From the NCBI GenBank assembly GCA_038244055.1, contig JBBRTW010000001.1:6070-70069 (forward strand): a DNA stretch of 64,000 nucleotides, read 5' to 3'. This stretch comes from DASPKW01 sp038244055. GTDB taxonomy: Bacteria; Planctomycetota; Phycisphaerae; Tepidisphaerales; Tepidisphaeraceae. The notes below the pieces were generated by a model, which was given only the letters and a program-made list of their open reading frames with translations, made no database searches and was not told the origin of the DNA. Shown here one piece after another: positions 8,886 to 18,483 of this stretch; position 1 is the first letter of the stretch; every line of letters starts with the position of its first letter. Position numbers and translations under genes: made by a program.

Positions 8886-9929
8886 ATGTCCCGCTACCAC
8901 CGCCAAATTCTCCTGCCGCAGATCGGCCAAGCCGGCCAGGATCGCCTCGCCCGCGCTCGGGTGCTGTTGGTCGGTTGCGGCGCTCTGGGAACGGTCATCG
9001 CCGAGCAACTTGTTCGCGCGGGGGTGGGGCAGTTGACAATAGCCGATCGGGATATTGTTGAGCTGACCAACCTCCAGCGGCAAACCCTTTTCGATGAAAA
9101 AGACGCGGCCGAGGGAATTCCCAAATCCATCGCCGCCGCCCGGCGTCTGTCGGCCATCAATTCTTCCGTCCAAATCACCCCGCTCGTCTGCGATGTTCAC
9201 TCCGGCAACATCGAGGGATTGCTGGGCATTTCGGGATCAAATCCGCGACCGGCAATGGACCTGATCCTGGATGGCACCGACAATGTCGCCACGCGCTATC
9301 TGATTAACGATGTGGCCGTGAAATATAGCCTGCCTTGGATTTACGGCGCGGCCGTCGCCAGCGAAGGCCGGGTCATGGCGATCATCCCCGGCCAGACGCC
9401 CTGCCTCCGCTGCCTCTTCCCGAATCCCCCCAGCGCCCACGAGCTCCAGACCTGCGATACCGCCGGCGTTTTAGGCCCGGGGGCGAACATCATCGGCGCG
9501 TTTCAGGCGATGCAGGCGATCAAGATTCTCGTCGGCCAGGCTCCCGAGCAGGCCATGCTGCGGATGGAGTTCTGGCCCTGGCGGATGGGGACAGTTTCGA
9601 CAATCGATGCCCGGCGAGAAGATTGCCCGTGTTGCGGGTTGCGGAAATTCGAGTTTCTCGATTCGGCCGCGGATTCGGCCGTCAGTCTCTGTGGTCGAAA
9701 TGCCATGCAGGTGCGGCCGGCCGCGCGTGTGGCGATCGACCTCGACCAATTAGCACAACGCCTCCGGACCGCCGGCGAAGTGGAGCAAACCCCCCACCTG
9801 CTCCGCTGCCGCCTGAGCGACCCAGCCGGTGTGGTTTTGACGGTCTTTCCGGATGGCCGATCGCTGATTCAGGGCGTTCAGGAGGCCGACCGCGCCCGGT
9901 CGATTCATGCCCGCTTTGTCGGCGCATGA
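8886..9929 (+). CDS. E1-like adenylyltransferase of the ThiF/MoeB/HesA family
   Basis: A 347-residue cytoplasmic enzyme expected to adenylate the C-terminus of a ubiquitin-like sulfur carrier. ATG 8886 starts the conserved MSRYHRQILLP block; upstream in-frame codons are only the heptamer repeat. Visible features are the nucleotide-binding GCGALG (30-35), the R-x-x-L region, the candidate catalytic Cys190 in TCDTAGVLGPG, and zinc ligands C173-x2-C176 and C247-x2-C250. An extra C-terminal region of about 80 residues (from LCGRNAMQ) ends FPDGRSLIQG...FVGA and is seen in other ThiF-like proteins. It is followed by a CysM-type gene 55 bp downstream, so a role in sulfur transfer to cysteine is likely. 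Confidence 0.9.
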   Translation: MSRYHRQILLPQIGQAGQDRLARARVLLVGCGALGTVIAEQLVRAGVGQLTIADRDIVELTNLQRQTLFDEKDAAEGIPKSIAAARRLSAINSSVQITPLVCDVHSGNIEGLLGISGSNPRPAMDLILDGTDNVATRYLINDVAVKYSLPWIYGAAVASEGRVMAIIPGQTPCLRCLFPNPPSAHELQTCDTAGVLGPGANIIGAFQAMQAIKILVGQAPEQAMLRMEFWPWRMGTVSTIDARREDCPCCGLRKFEFLDSAADSAVSLCGRNAMQVRPAARVAIDLDQLAQRLRTAGEVEQTPHLLRCRLSDPAGVVLTVFPDGRSLIQGVQEADRARSIHARFVGA

Positions 9930-9984
9930 AGGAATCGGGCGGCTTCTTGAAGTGCCCGCCCATTCCCCCTAGCATTGGCCCGGA

Positions 9985-10941
9985 TTGAACAACGTCTTAA
10001 AACAACCCTCGCTCCATGTGAAATCCGTCCTGGAGCTCATTGGCAACACGCCCCTCCTGTCATTCAAGCGTATGACCCAGAACGTCGCGCCGGTGCAGGT
10101 GCTGGCCAAGGCGGAATGGTACAACCCCGGCGGGTCGGTCAAGGACCGCGCCGCCATGGCGATGATCCTGGATGGCGAAAAACGCGGGTTGCTGCATTCC
10201 GGCAAAACGCTCATCGATGCCACGAGCGGTAACACGGGCATCGCCTACGCCATGATCTGCGCCGAGCGCGGTTATAACGTTCGTCTGGCGCTGCCCAAGA
10301 ACGCCAGTGTCGAGCGCAAGCAATGCCTGCTGGCCTATGGCGCGGAACTGGACATGACTGACCCGGCCGAGGGAACCGATGGGGCACAGCGGCACGTCAA
10401 GGAACTGGTCCAGCACCATCCCGAGCGCTATTTCTATCCCGATCAGTACAACAACGACGCCAACTGGCGGGCCCATTACGATTCGACCGCCATGGAAATC
10501 TGGCGGCAGACCGAAGGCCGCGTGACGCATTTCGTGGCGGGTGTCGGCACGAGTGGAACGTTCATGGGTGTCACCCGCCGGCTCAAGGAACTCAACCCGG
10601 CCATCCAGTGCATCTGCATGCAGCCCGATTCGCCGCTGCATGGTCTGGAAGGGATGAAGCATATGGCGACAGCGCTGGTGCCGGGCATCTACGATGCAAC
10701 CGTTGCCGATGAGCACGTGGAAGTGGGAACCGAGAACGCCCATCGCACAGTTCTGCGCCTGGCGCGCGAGGAGGGGTTGCTGGTGGGTGTTTCATCGGGC
10801 GCCAATATGTACGCCGCCATGCAGGTGGCCGAGCGGATCAAGGAGGGGATTGTCGTGACCATCTTCTGCGACTCGGCCTCTAAATATCTCTCGGAGAGTT
10901 TCTGGACCGAAATGGACAGCGAGGCGGTGAACTGGCCGTGA
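9985..10941 (+). CDS. cysM: Cysteine synthase, CysM-like PLP enzyme
   Basis: A 318-residue fold-type II PLP enzyme replacing the leaving group of O-acetyl- or O-phosphoserine with sulfide or a protein-bound thiocarboxylate. PLP lysine K53 lies in NPGGSVKDR; the asparagine loop is TSGNTG (80-85); GVGTSGTFMG forms the phosphate cup; GVSSGANM is near the C-terminus. The only start is TTG 9985. Its end overlaps the JAMM peptidase start by four bases (GTGA), the same pairing as the mycobacterial CysM-Mec route, which uses the carrier CysO. The CysM rather than CysK assignment is inferred from context and motif differences from the second synthase at 11425. Confidence 0.88.
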   Translation: MNNVLKQPSLHVKSVLELIGNTPLLSFKRMTQNVAPVQVLAKAEWYNPGGSVKDRAAMAMILDGEKRGLLHSGKTLIDATSGNTGIAYAMICAERGYNVRLALPKNASVERKQCLLAYGAELDMTDPAEGTDGAQRHVKELVQHHPERYFYPDQYNNDANWRAHYDSTAMEIWRQTEGRVTHFVAGVGTSGTFMGVTRRLKELNPAIQCICMQPDSPLHGLEGMKHMATALVPGIYDATVADEHVEVGTENAHRTVLRLAREEGLLVGVSSGANMYAAMQVAERIKEGIVVTIFCDSASKYLSESFWTEMDSEAVNWP

Positions 10942-11387
10942 GTCAAACTATCGTGCTGCACATCTCCGAAGCGATCAAGCGGCAGATAGAGGCCGAGGGG
11001 GTGGCCGCGTTTCCGAGTGAATGTTGCGGCATACTCATTGGCCGGGATCTGGCGGGTGGAGAGCGCATCGTCGAACGGCTGGCCCCGATGAAAAATGCCT
11101 TCGATGCCTCCGAGCAGTATCACCGATTCACAATCGATCCGCGGGCGCAGATCGAGGCCGAAAAGTCGGCCGATGCGGAAGGAAAAATGCTGCTCGGATA
11201 TTACCACAGCCACCCCAATCACCCCGCCCGCCCGAGCGAGTACGACCGCCAGAACATGCCGCCGTTTTCGTTTTACAGCCAGGTGATCGTCTCCATCATG
11301 GAAGGCAAGCCGGCGGACATGACTTGCTGGTATCTGGATGAGGAAACCGAGCAGTTTGCCCAAACGCGGATTGTTGTTGTAGGATGA
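10938..11387 (+). CDS. M67-family JAMM/MPN+ metallopeptidase (Mec-like)
   Basis: A 149-residue zinc peptidase with a complete JAMM site: E28 in PSECCG, then H90-S-H92 followed by seven residues, S100, two residues and D103. It starts at GTG 10938 inside the CysM stop (GTGA overlap), indicating translational coupling. Homologues next to CysM (Mec in mycobacteria) release cysteine from the C-terminus of a CysO-cysteine adduct. The gene order E1, CysM, JAMM, CysK fits that pathway. No carrier gene is visible beside it. Confidence 0.9.
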   Translation: MSQTIVLHISEAIKRQIEAEGVAAFPSECCGILIGRDLAGGERIVERLAPMKNAFDASEQYHRFTIDPRAQIEAEKSADAEGKMLLGYYHSHPNHPARPSEYDRQNMPPFSFYSQVIVSIMEGKPADMTCWYLDEETEQFAQTRIVVVG

Positions 11388-11424
11388 TCGAGTCGCGGAA
11401 AAAACAACGAAAGAAGGAAAGACC

Positions 11425-12390
<966 letters not shown>

Positions 12391-12391
12391 C

Positions 12392-12643
12392 ATGCGCAGT
12401 CTTGAAATCGCCAACTTGCCGGATGGAATGTACCAGCGAATCGAGGAACAAGCGGCGGCCCATGGAACAACGGTGAGCCAGGAAGCGGCTGAACTGTTAG
12501 CCAAGGCTCTCGCCGATGACGATACTCGCGAAACGGAACTCCTGGCGGAACTTGCCGCCGGGCGGGCGGAACTCAAAGCCAAGGGAATTCCGTCCATCAG
12601 CGAAACCGAGATCCAAGACATGAAGCAGTGGGGCCGCGAATGA
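12392..12643 (+). CDS. FitA-like antitoxin (ribbon-helix-helix)
   Basis: An 83-residue protein starting at ATG 12392, one base after the cysK stop, with GAGGAGGAGG just upstream inside cysK. The N-terminus SLEIANLPDGMYQRIEEQAAAHGTTVS has the strand plus two-helix pattern of FitA/RHH antitoxins; the tail (residues 50-83) is acidic and would wrap the toxin. Its stop overlaps the start of the PIN gene by four bases (ATGA), as usual for VapBC-type modules. Confidence 0.82.
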   Translation: MRSLEIANLPDGMYQRIEEQAAAHGTTVSQEAAELLAKALADDDTRETELLAELAAGRAELKAKGIPSISETEIQDMKQWGRE

Positions 12644-13047
12644 TTGTTGCGGACGCCAACCTGGTTGTGTATCTGCTCATCGACGGCGATTACACCCAAG
12701 CAGCGCATCAAGTTCGGAAAAGGAATCGTCCGTGGATGGTGCCTGCGCTGTTTCGAAGCGAACTGCTCAACGTTTTGTGTTCGCAAATGCGCATCTACGG
12801 CATGGAGCGCGATGACGCCCTGAAATTGTTTCAACGCGGCATGTCAATGGTTCAAGTTTCAGACGCCGCAGTTGATGCCGCCGGCGTCCTCAATTTGTGC
12901 AAGTCTTTGAAGTCCTCGAGTTATGACGCGGAATACGTCTTGCTTGCGGAATCGCTTGGCGTGCCTCTTGTCACGCAGGATGCCGCGCTTCTCCGCGCGG
13001 TTCCCAATATCGCAGTTTCCATTGCTCAAGCGGCTGGTGCGACGTAA
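12640..13047 (+). CDS. VapC-like PIN-domain ribonuclease toxin
   Basis: A 135-residue PIN-domain protein. Acidic metal-binding positions are visible: D4 in IVADANLVVY, a Glu in RSELLNVL, an Asp in SYDAEYVLLAE and an Asp in VTQDAALL. VapC toxins cleave tRNA or rRNA when freed from the antitoxin. ATG 12640 overlaps the antitoxin stop. The pair sits in the cysK-cysH interval, so it looks like a module inserted into a metabolic operon. Confidence 0.85.
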   Translation: MIVADANLVVYLLIDGDYTQAAHQVRKRNRPWMVPALFRSELLNVLCSQMRIYGMERDDALKLFQRGMSMVQVSDAAVDAAGVLNLCKSLKSSSYDAEYVLLAESLGVPLVTQDAALLRAVPNIAVSIAQAAGAT

Positions 13048-13063
13048 TTCCAAATCTGGAATT
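13046..13063. repeat. Short inverted repeat at the end of the PIN gene
   Basis: AATTCCA-AATC-TGGAATT is a 7-bp perfect hairpin starting in the TAA stop codon. No T-run follows, so it is not a convincing terminator. The spacer to cysH (to 13170) holds nothing else that I recognise. Confidence 0.35.
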
Positions 13064-13170
13064 CCCAACGCACGATCGCGGAGAATTGCGGGGAAGCCGG
13101 AAAGCCTTGATGACGCCGCCGATTTGAAATTTCTAAAATTCATTGCTCTAGCATCACAAAAAGCCCACCC

Positions 13171-13839
13171 ATGACTCAATCCGAAATCCACCAAGCCAAC
13201 ACCGCTCTCGCCACCCAATCCCCCCTCGAAATCGTCCGCTGGGCCGTCACCCGCTCCGATGGCCGGGCCGTCGTCTCCACCAACTTCCGCCCCTACGAGG
13301 CCGTCATCCTCCATCTCGCCACCCAGGTTCAGCTGGACATCCGCGTCCTCTGGGTTGATCACGGCTACAACAAACCCGCCACCTACCGGCACGGCGAAGA
13401 GCTGATCAAGCGTTTCAAGCTCAACGTGAGGCTCTATGTCCCGCGCATGACGGCCGCCCATTACGATGCGATCCACGGCGGCGCGCCCGAGCCGACCGCG
13501 GAAAATGAGGAGCGCATCAAGGCCTTCAGCACCGTCATGAAGCTCGAGCCCTTCCAGCGCGGCATGCGCGAACTCGCCCCCAGTGTCTGGCTGACCGCGC
13601 TGCGAAAAGTGCAAAACCCCAACCGCGCCGGCATGGAAATCATCAGCGATGATCCCACTTTCAAGACGCTCAAAGTCAGCCCCGTTCTTAACTGGAACGA
13701 CCAGCAGATGAACGAGTATTGCAAGCAGCATGACCTACCGGTCGAGTGGGACTACTTCGACCCCGCCAAGGCCGATGAAAAACGCGAATGCGGCCTGCAC
13801 GCGGCGTGGGGCGGCAAGGCGGTTGCAAGCCAAGGCTAA
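13171..13839 (+). CDS. cysH: Phosphoadenylyl-sulfate reductase (CysH-type)
   Basis: A 222-residue member of the PAPS/APS reductase family, reducing activated sulfate to sulfite. The nucleotide-binding region VVSTNFRPYEAVILHLAT and the C-terminal active-site motif ECGLH (about 206-210) are present. The paired cysteines that bind the Fe-S cluster of APS reductases are absent, so a PAPS-specific, cluster-free enzyme is favoured. With CysM and CysK upstream it forms a sulfate-to-cysteine block. Confidence 0.88.
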   Translation: MTQSEIHQANTALATQSPLEIVRWAVTRSDGRAVVSTNFRPYEAVILHLATQVQLDIRVLWVDHGYNKPATYRHGEELIKRFKLNVRLYVPRMTAAHYDAIHGGAPEPTAENEERIKAFSTVMKLEPFQRGMRELAPSVWLTALRKVQNPNRAGMEIISDDPTFKTLKVSPVLNWNDQQMNEYCKQHDLPVEWDYFDPAKADEKRECGLHAAWGGKAVASQG

Positions 13840-13844
13840 CCAAG

Positions 13845-14111
13845 ATGGCGACTCGACGATTCAGCATCGCCCGCGTGATCATGGTCCTCAGCGCCCTGCT
13901 GGCGCTGGGGGCGCTGGCGGTGCTTGGGGTCTCGGCCTACGTGTTTGTCTTTCATTTGAAGGAGATGAACATGGAGGATGCGTCGATGACCAAGCGCATC
14001 TGTGCGATTTACGGTTGCCTGGCCGGGCTTTTCGCGGGTTGCTCGATCTTTTTGTATCTGAAGCTCTATCCCCGCAAGAGCCGGCAGCGCGGCTTCGACG
14101 TGATCCAATGA
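13845..14111 (+). CDS. Small two-helix membrane protein
   Basis: An 88-residue protein starting at ATG 13845, six bases after the cysH stop. Two hydrophobic helices (about residues 11-33 and 52-68) flank a short charged loop, and the tail is basic (LYPRKSRQRG). It overlaps the PHP gene by four bases (ATGA), so it is translated with its neighbours. No family recognised. Confidence 0.65.
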   Translation: MATRRFSIARVIMVLSALLALGALAVLGVSAYVFVFHLKEMNMEDASMTKRICAIYGCLAGLFAGCSIFLYLKLYPRKSRQRGFDVIQ

Positions 14112-14977
14112 CGCGGCAGTTCGTCGACCTCCACTCCCACTCCACCGCCTCCGACGGCACATTCGCCCCCGCCGACGTCGTTCGCCTGGCCAAATCCGCC
14201 GGCCTGGTCGGCCTGGCCCTCACCGATCACGACACCATCGCCGGCATTACCGAGGCCGCGGCTGAGGCCAAAAAGCTCGAGATCACCTTTATTCCCGGCA
14301 TCGAAATCTCGGCCGTCCCGCCCATCGATAATGGCACGCTCCATATCCTCGGCTATTGCATCGATCCGCAAAGCCCCGCGCTGGCCGAAATGACCCGCAA
14401 TCTCATCGATGCCCGCGACGATCGCAATCCGAAGATCATCGCCCGACTGCGTGAGCTCGGAATCGTTATCACCATGGATGAAGCGGTCAACTACGCCCGC
14501 GGCGGCGTGCTTGGCCGGCCCCATATCGCCGCGCTTCTTATCCGCAAGGGCATCGTCAAGACCGTCAAGCAGGCCTTCGATGAGTATCTCGCCCCCGGCG
14601 GCAAGGCCTACTTCGACAAAGAGCGCCTCACCCCCCGCGCCGCCATCTCCCGCATTCGCCAGTCTGGCGGCCTGCCCGTTCTTGCCCACCCCGTCCAACT
14701 CCGCGCCACCAACCATGCCCAGCTCGATCGAGTCATCAAAGACCTTCTCGATCTCGGCCTGGCCGGGATCGAAGTCATCCACAGCGACCACTCCCAAGCC
14801 CTCGTCGATAAATACACCCGCCTGGCCGATCGCTACGGCCTGCTCAAAACTGGCGGCTCCGATTTCCATGGCGGCAACAAAAAAGACATCTCGCTTGGCA
14901 CCGCCAATGGCCGGCGCATCCCCAGAAAATTCATGGATGACCTCCTCGCCCGCGCCGCGAACCCAGTCCGATTTTAG
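14108..14977 (+). CDS. PHP-domain phosphoesterase (RNase AM/YciV-like)
   Basis: A 289-residue PHP-fold metal-dependent phosphoesterase. Metal ligands are visible in DLHSHSTASDG (residues 6-16), LTDHDT (about 39-44), an IPGIEIS segment, IEVIHSDHS and the C-terminal GGSDFHGGNK. This arrangement is that of stand-alone PHP proteins such as YciV, which trims 5' ends of rRNA or degrades pAp. Because pAp is the by-product of PAPS reduction, its position four bases into the cysH transcript suggests pAp removal. That link is inference from context. Confidence 0.88.
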   Translation: MTRQFVDLHSHSTASDGTFAPADVVRLAKSAGLVGLALTDHDTIAGITEAAAEAKKLEITFIPGIEISAVPPIDNGTLHILGYCIDPQSPALAEMTRNLIDARDDRNPKIIARLRELGIVITMDEAVNYARGGVLGRPHIAALLIRKGIVKTVKQAFDEYLAPGGKAYFDKERLTPRAAISRIRQSGGLPVLAHPVQLRATNHAQLDRVIKDLLDLGLAGIEVIHSDHSQALVDKYTRLADRYGLLKTGGSDFHGGNKKDISLGTANGRRIPRKFMDDLLARAANPVRF

Positions 14978-15054
14978 CCGCTCCGCTTGCGGAGCGCGTC
15001 CATCGGCGCACCAACCCGATCAGTCGGAGCATGATGGAGAATTGGAATTCAGAT

Positions 15055-17178
15055 TCATCGCATATCGCGGGCGCCAGCGGCGTTGGGATCCAGACGCAGG
15101 ACAAAGACCTGGCTCTTGGCATCCACCGCCCAAAACAGATGCCGCTTGTTATCGTGCATCAGGCCAAGCGAAACATTTCGGCCTTTGACTCCGCTGGGGT
15201 CGTCGCCGGTGATTTTCAGCGAGATCCAGCGACCGGCGGCCGGGTCGAAGGCGGGCGTTCGGCGAACACCGCTTTCATCGGCGGGCAGTGTGCATCCGGC
15301 CAGGACCAGGTCGTGATCGGGGTCGTAGCGGAGCTGGCAGAGATAGGAGATGGAAGCCGCCGCGGGGGCGTTGGCCGGCTCGATCCGGCTGGCTTCGAGG
15401 GTTTTCATGTCCAGCGCGTGGACGATGCCGTCAAAGGGATGCGTGTCCCCGTATTCCTTGCGGACCATCAGGAGGCGATCGCGCTTGGAGTCATAGGTCA
15501 TCGTTGAATTGTCGACGCGCGAGCCGGGCAATTTCGCGCCGGTGACTTTCAGCCGGAGCCATTCGCGCTTGCTCGCATCGAAGCGGAAGATCGCGCCGTC
15601 CTTGGTCCAGCAGGCGATACCGGCCGGCGTCGGGCAGAGCGTCAGGTCGTAGAAGCAATCGCCATGATCCATCCCTTTGGGTTTGGGGGCGCGCGAACTC
15701 CAGTCAGCGCGGTCGGGGTCGTAGAAGTAGGAATGGGTTCGTCGGCCGGTGAAGATCATTTGCTTGATGAGCGGTTCGTAGGCGTAACTTTGATAGGAAT
15801 GGCCGGTGATCCAGGGGCGCCGATTCAGGTTGTAGCCATCGGGATATTCTGTGTTTGAATAGGTCTGGCCCAGCGGGAACTCAACCGGAAAAGGGAGCTC
15901 CCAGCGGCCGGTGGCCAGATGAAAGTGAAGCACATCCGAGCCGCCATGCGCGCAGTGCCCACCGGAAAAGCGCAGGATCTGATCGCGATCCACATCCAGC
16001 ACTGCCGTTCCCCAGTCGCGATTCACCTGCGGTAACTGCGGAGGTTTGATGGCGACCCAGGTGTTGGCGGGCAGATTACCGAGGCGCTGTTGAAACGCCT
16101 GCGCATCCGGAACGGGGTCCTTCAGGAAAAAGTCCGGATGAAATGCGCCGGTGCGATACTGACGCGTATCGGCCTCGGCGAGTGCATCGGGCGCGGAACT
16201 GCTCCAGCGGTCGGCGGCGATGTCGTAGGTGAATTCGCCATCGGCGCGGTTGATGTACTGGCCGCCCATGTAGTCGGTGTTGTTGGCGTACTGGTAGCCG
16301 CCGCTGAGTTTGACCGTGCCATCGCCGGCGGCGGTCAGTGCATGGTTCGCGCGAGGCGGCGGGGCGGTTGGTGGCTGGCGGCAGGTCCAGGCGCGGGAGT
16401 TGGGGTCGAAGGCCCAGGTGTCGCTCGTCACATAGTCGCAGTGGTCGCCGCCGAACAGAATGTAGAGGCCGGTTTTGCGATCGAAGACAATTGGGCTGAG
16501 GGTGCGGGCGGGAGGCTCCGCATCCAGAGGCTCGGCCGCCTGTTCGAGCGCGCGCTGAATTTCCCACATCGCGTGCATCGATTCAGCATTGAGATCTTCA
16601 CCCAGTGACTTTTCGACATCCGCGGACTGCCGCGCTACGGCCACCAGCCTAAGCACGCTACGATCGCGCCGGACCGCATCGCCGCCGTTGAGGGTTTCGC
16701 CCTTCAAACCCGCTTCGAGCGATGAAACGTCTTTGGCGATTTGGGATTGGGCGGGTAGGAGCTGATTTCTGGCCGCTGCCTCCCGGCGCTCGGCCGGAAA
16801 TCCCTGGAACCATGCCGAGCGCGCCTGCGCGAGAAGTTTCGCCTGATCGATTGCCGCCTTCACGCAGAGGTCATGGTATCCCTGCAGCTTGTTCGCCTTG
16901 CGCAGGTCGGAACCGATCGGCGTCCATTTGCCGCCTTCCAGAATCCGCGTTCCGGCCCGGCCATCTTCGGCCGACTGGTCCTGTCCGCCAAAGGCCAGTC
17001 CAGCGCCATCCGGGCCTTCGGCGGACGCGCCCCAGATGATCGGCTCGTGAAGATTCACCCCGGGCAGGCGGTAGGGTTTGGGTTTTGCCTCGGCCGCGCT
17101 TGCCGGGCGCTGCGCGGCGATCGCCGCGACGAGAATGATCGAGAACACAAACGATGCCGTCCTGACCGGTTTTGCCAT
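15055..17178 (-). CDS. Secreted kelch-repeat/galactose-oxidase-like beta-propeller protein
   Basis: A 707-residue protein with signal peptide (residues 1-28, ending ASAAEA). The region from about residue 230 carries kelch-like blades: IVFDRKTGLYILFGG, LSGGYQYANNTDYMGGQY, RFSGGHCAHGGSDVLHFH, TYDSKRDRLLMVRKEYG and GLMHDNKRHLFWAVD. Residues about 90-230 are predicted helical and lack blade motifs. Function unknown; a periplasmic or surface role is inferred from the signal peptide. Confidence 0.72.
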   Translation of the reverse strand: MAKPVRTASFVFSIILVAAIAAQRPASAAEAKPKPYRLPGVNLHEPIIWGASAEGPDGAGLAFGGQDQSAEDGRAGTRILEGGKWTPIGSDLRKANKLQGYHDLCVKAAIDQAKLLAQARSAWFQGFPAERREAAARNQLLPAQSQIAKDVSSLEAGLKGETLNGGDAVRRDRSVLRLVAVARQSADVEKSLGEDLNAESMHAMWEIQRALEQAAEPLDAEPPARTLSPIVFDRKTGLYILFGGDHCDYVTSDTWAFDPNSRAWTCRQPPTAPPPRANHALTAAGDGTVKLSGGYQYANNTDYMGGQYINRADGEFTYDIAADRWSSSAPDALAEADTRQYRTGAFHPDFFLKDPVPDAQAFQQRLGNLPANTWVAIKPPQLPQVNRDWGTAVLDVDRDQILRFSGGHCAHGGSDVLHFHLATGRWELPFPVEFPLGQTYSNTEYPDGYNLNRRPWITGHSYQSYAYEPLIKQMIFTGRRTHSYFYDPDRADWSSRAPKPKGMDHGDCFYDLTLCPTPAGIACWTKDGAIFRFDASKREWLRLKVTGAKLPGSRVDNSTMTYDSKRDRLLMVRKEYGDTHPFDGIVHALDMKTLEASRIEPANAPAAASISYLCQLRYDPDHDLVLAGCTLPADESGVRRTPAFDPAAGRWISLKITGDDPSGVKGRNVSLGLMHDNKRHLFWAVDAKSQVFVLRLDPNAAGARDMR

Positions 17179-17329
17179 GGGCGATTCCTCCGCGAGAGAT
17201 GGGCCTGAATGGCTATACCGGATTGGCGGCCGAGTGTGGCGGGGGCGGGAGGAGTGCGAGGGGTGAGTAGCGCGCCTGCGCGGATTGAACGTCGGCCATG
17301 ATGTTCATCGGGCGCAGTCGTCAGCCGCG

Positions 17330-18334
17330 TTATTTTCCGCGCCGCGTGATGTTGAAATTGATCGGCCGGGTCAGACGAACGGGAATGGGCGTGCCGTTCA
17401 AGCGCGCGGGCTGGAATTTCCAGGAGCGGGCGGTGCTGACGGCTTCGTTGTCGAGGATGTCGTGGCCGGATGAAGCGAGGATGCGCACATCGGTAACCTG
17501 GCCGGTGGCGTCGATGGAAATTTCGAGCGTGACCGTGCCGGACCAATCCTTCTCGTACGCCTTTTCCGGATAGCGGGGGCTGCGGTTGTCCTCCGAGGGC
17601 ATGGGAACGCCATCGGGCACGCCCGTGCGGCCGCCGCCATCGCCGGTCGCGGAACCTTTGCCTTGCGCGGCCGAGGCGGATTGGCCGGCATTCTGGCCCG
17701 GTGTTCCGCCGGAGGCCGGGATGGGCTTGGATGGCGATGAATTCGTTCCGGCGACGGAGGCCATGAGTGTGGATGAGCCCCCGGATGCACCAGAGGGGTT
17801 GGTATCACCGGCCGTATTGTTCTCACTGGCCGATCGCGGTTCATCGGTGATCAGCGGGCCGATCGCGATGGGCGGGCGATTGAGGCTGGCCGGCGCGGTG
17901 ATCGGCTGCGTCGGGAGCGCCGGCAGAGGCTCGGAATCCGTACCGGCCAGATGATCGAGCGTGGGAGCGTGCGGGGTGATGGGCGGCGCCTCCAGCGGCG
18001 GCGGTGCGAGCAAAGTTGAGGTTGGCGGCGCATCGGCCAGCGCGCCGGGCGGCGGGATGATGATGGGGGCATCGGCGATGTTGCCCAGCGCGGGCGCACC
18101 GGCCGGCGTGCCGTCGAATTGGGCGGCGTTGCCAAACCGAAGTTCGAGCGATGGCTGACTGAAGAACTCGACCTTGATCAATACGGCCGCCGCGGCGTGA
18201 GCGGCCATCACCAGCGCGAGGATGATGAAGAAGGAATCATCGCGGCGGCGATGCTGCCGATGATCGCCGAAAAAAAGACGGCGCAGCAGACCCGGTCTGG
18301 ATACCGGATCGAGGTTGCGCGGAGGTTGGGGCAC
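17330..18334 (-). CDS. TonB-family energy-transducing protein
   Basis: A 334-residue inner-membrane protein with one N-terminal transmembrane helix (about 35-57, FFIILALVMAAHAAAAVL), a long Pro/Ala/Gly/Ser-rich periplasmic linker and a C-terminal TonB domain. The domain shows RYPEKAYEKDWSGTV, IDATGQVTDVRIL and a final W-x-F-x-P strand (SWKFQPARLNG). No ExbB/ExbD genes are adjacent. It lies just downstream of an outer-membrane barrel gene on the same strand, a possible partner. Confidence 0.82.
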   Translation of the reverse strand: MPQPPRNLDPVSRPGLLRRLFFGDHRQHRRRDDSFFIILALVMAAHAAAAVLIKVEFFSQPSLELRFGNAAQFDGTPAGAPALGNIADAPIIIPPPGALADAPPTSTLLAPPPLEAPPITPHAPTLDHLAGTDSEPLPALPTQPITAPASLNRPPIAIGPLITDEPRSASENNTAGDTNPSGASGGSSTLMASVAGTNSSPSKPIPASGGTPGQNAGQSASAAQGKGSATGDGGGRTGVPDGVPMPSEDNRSPRYPEKAYEKDWSGTVTLEISIDATGQVTDVRILASSGHDILDNEAVSTARSWKFQPARLNGTPIPVRLTRPINFNITRRGK

Positions 18335-18389
18335 GGGGATAGTATAGGCGATGCGCGACAGAAGAGAAAAATGAGCGTAGAAGATTGAC

Positions 18390-18461
18390 GGGTAGAGGGT
18401 AGACGAAATACCGCGTGTTTCTTGGCGCTTCGTTCTATCCTCAATCCTCTATCCTCTACCC
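18390..18461. repeat. Gapped inverted pair of heptamer arrays (GGGTAGA / TCTACCC)
   Basis: Two GGGTAGA units at 18390-18403 face four units TCTATCC, TCAATCC, TCTATCC and TCTACCC at 18434-18461. The locus sits between the TonB and outer-membrane genes and would form a short hairpin in RNA. Confidence 0.85.
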
Positions 18462-18483
18462 TCTCTTTCTTCCTAACGTGTTA

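Noticed and set aside
13046..13063. Terminator after the PIN gene
   Set aside because: Short stem, no T-run, and it overlaps the stop codon.
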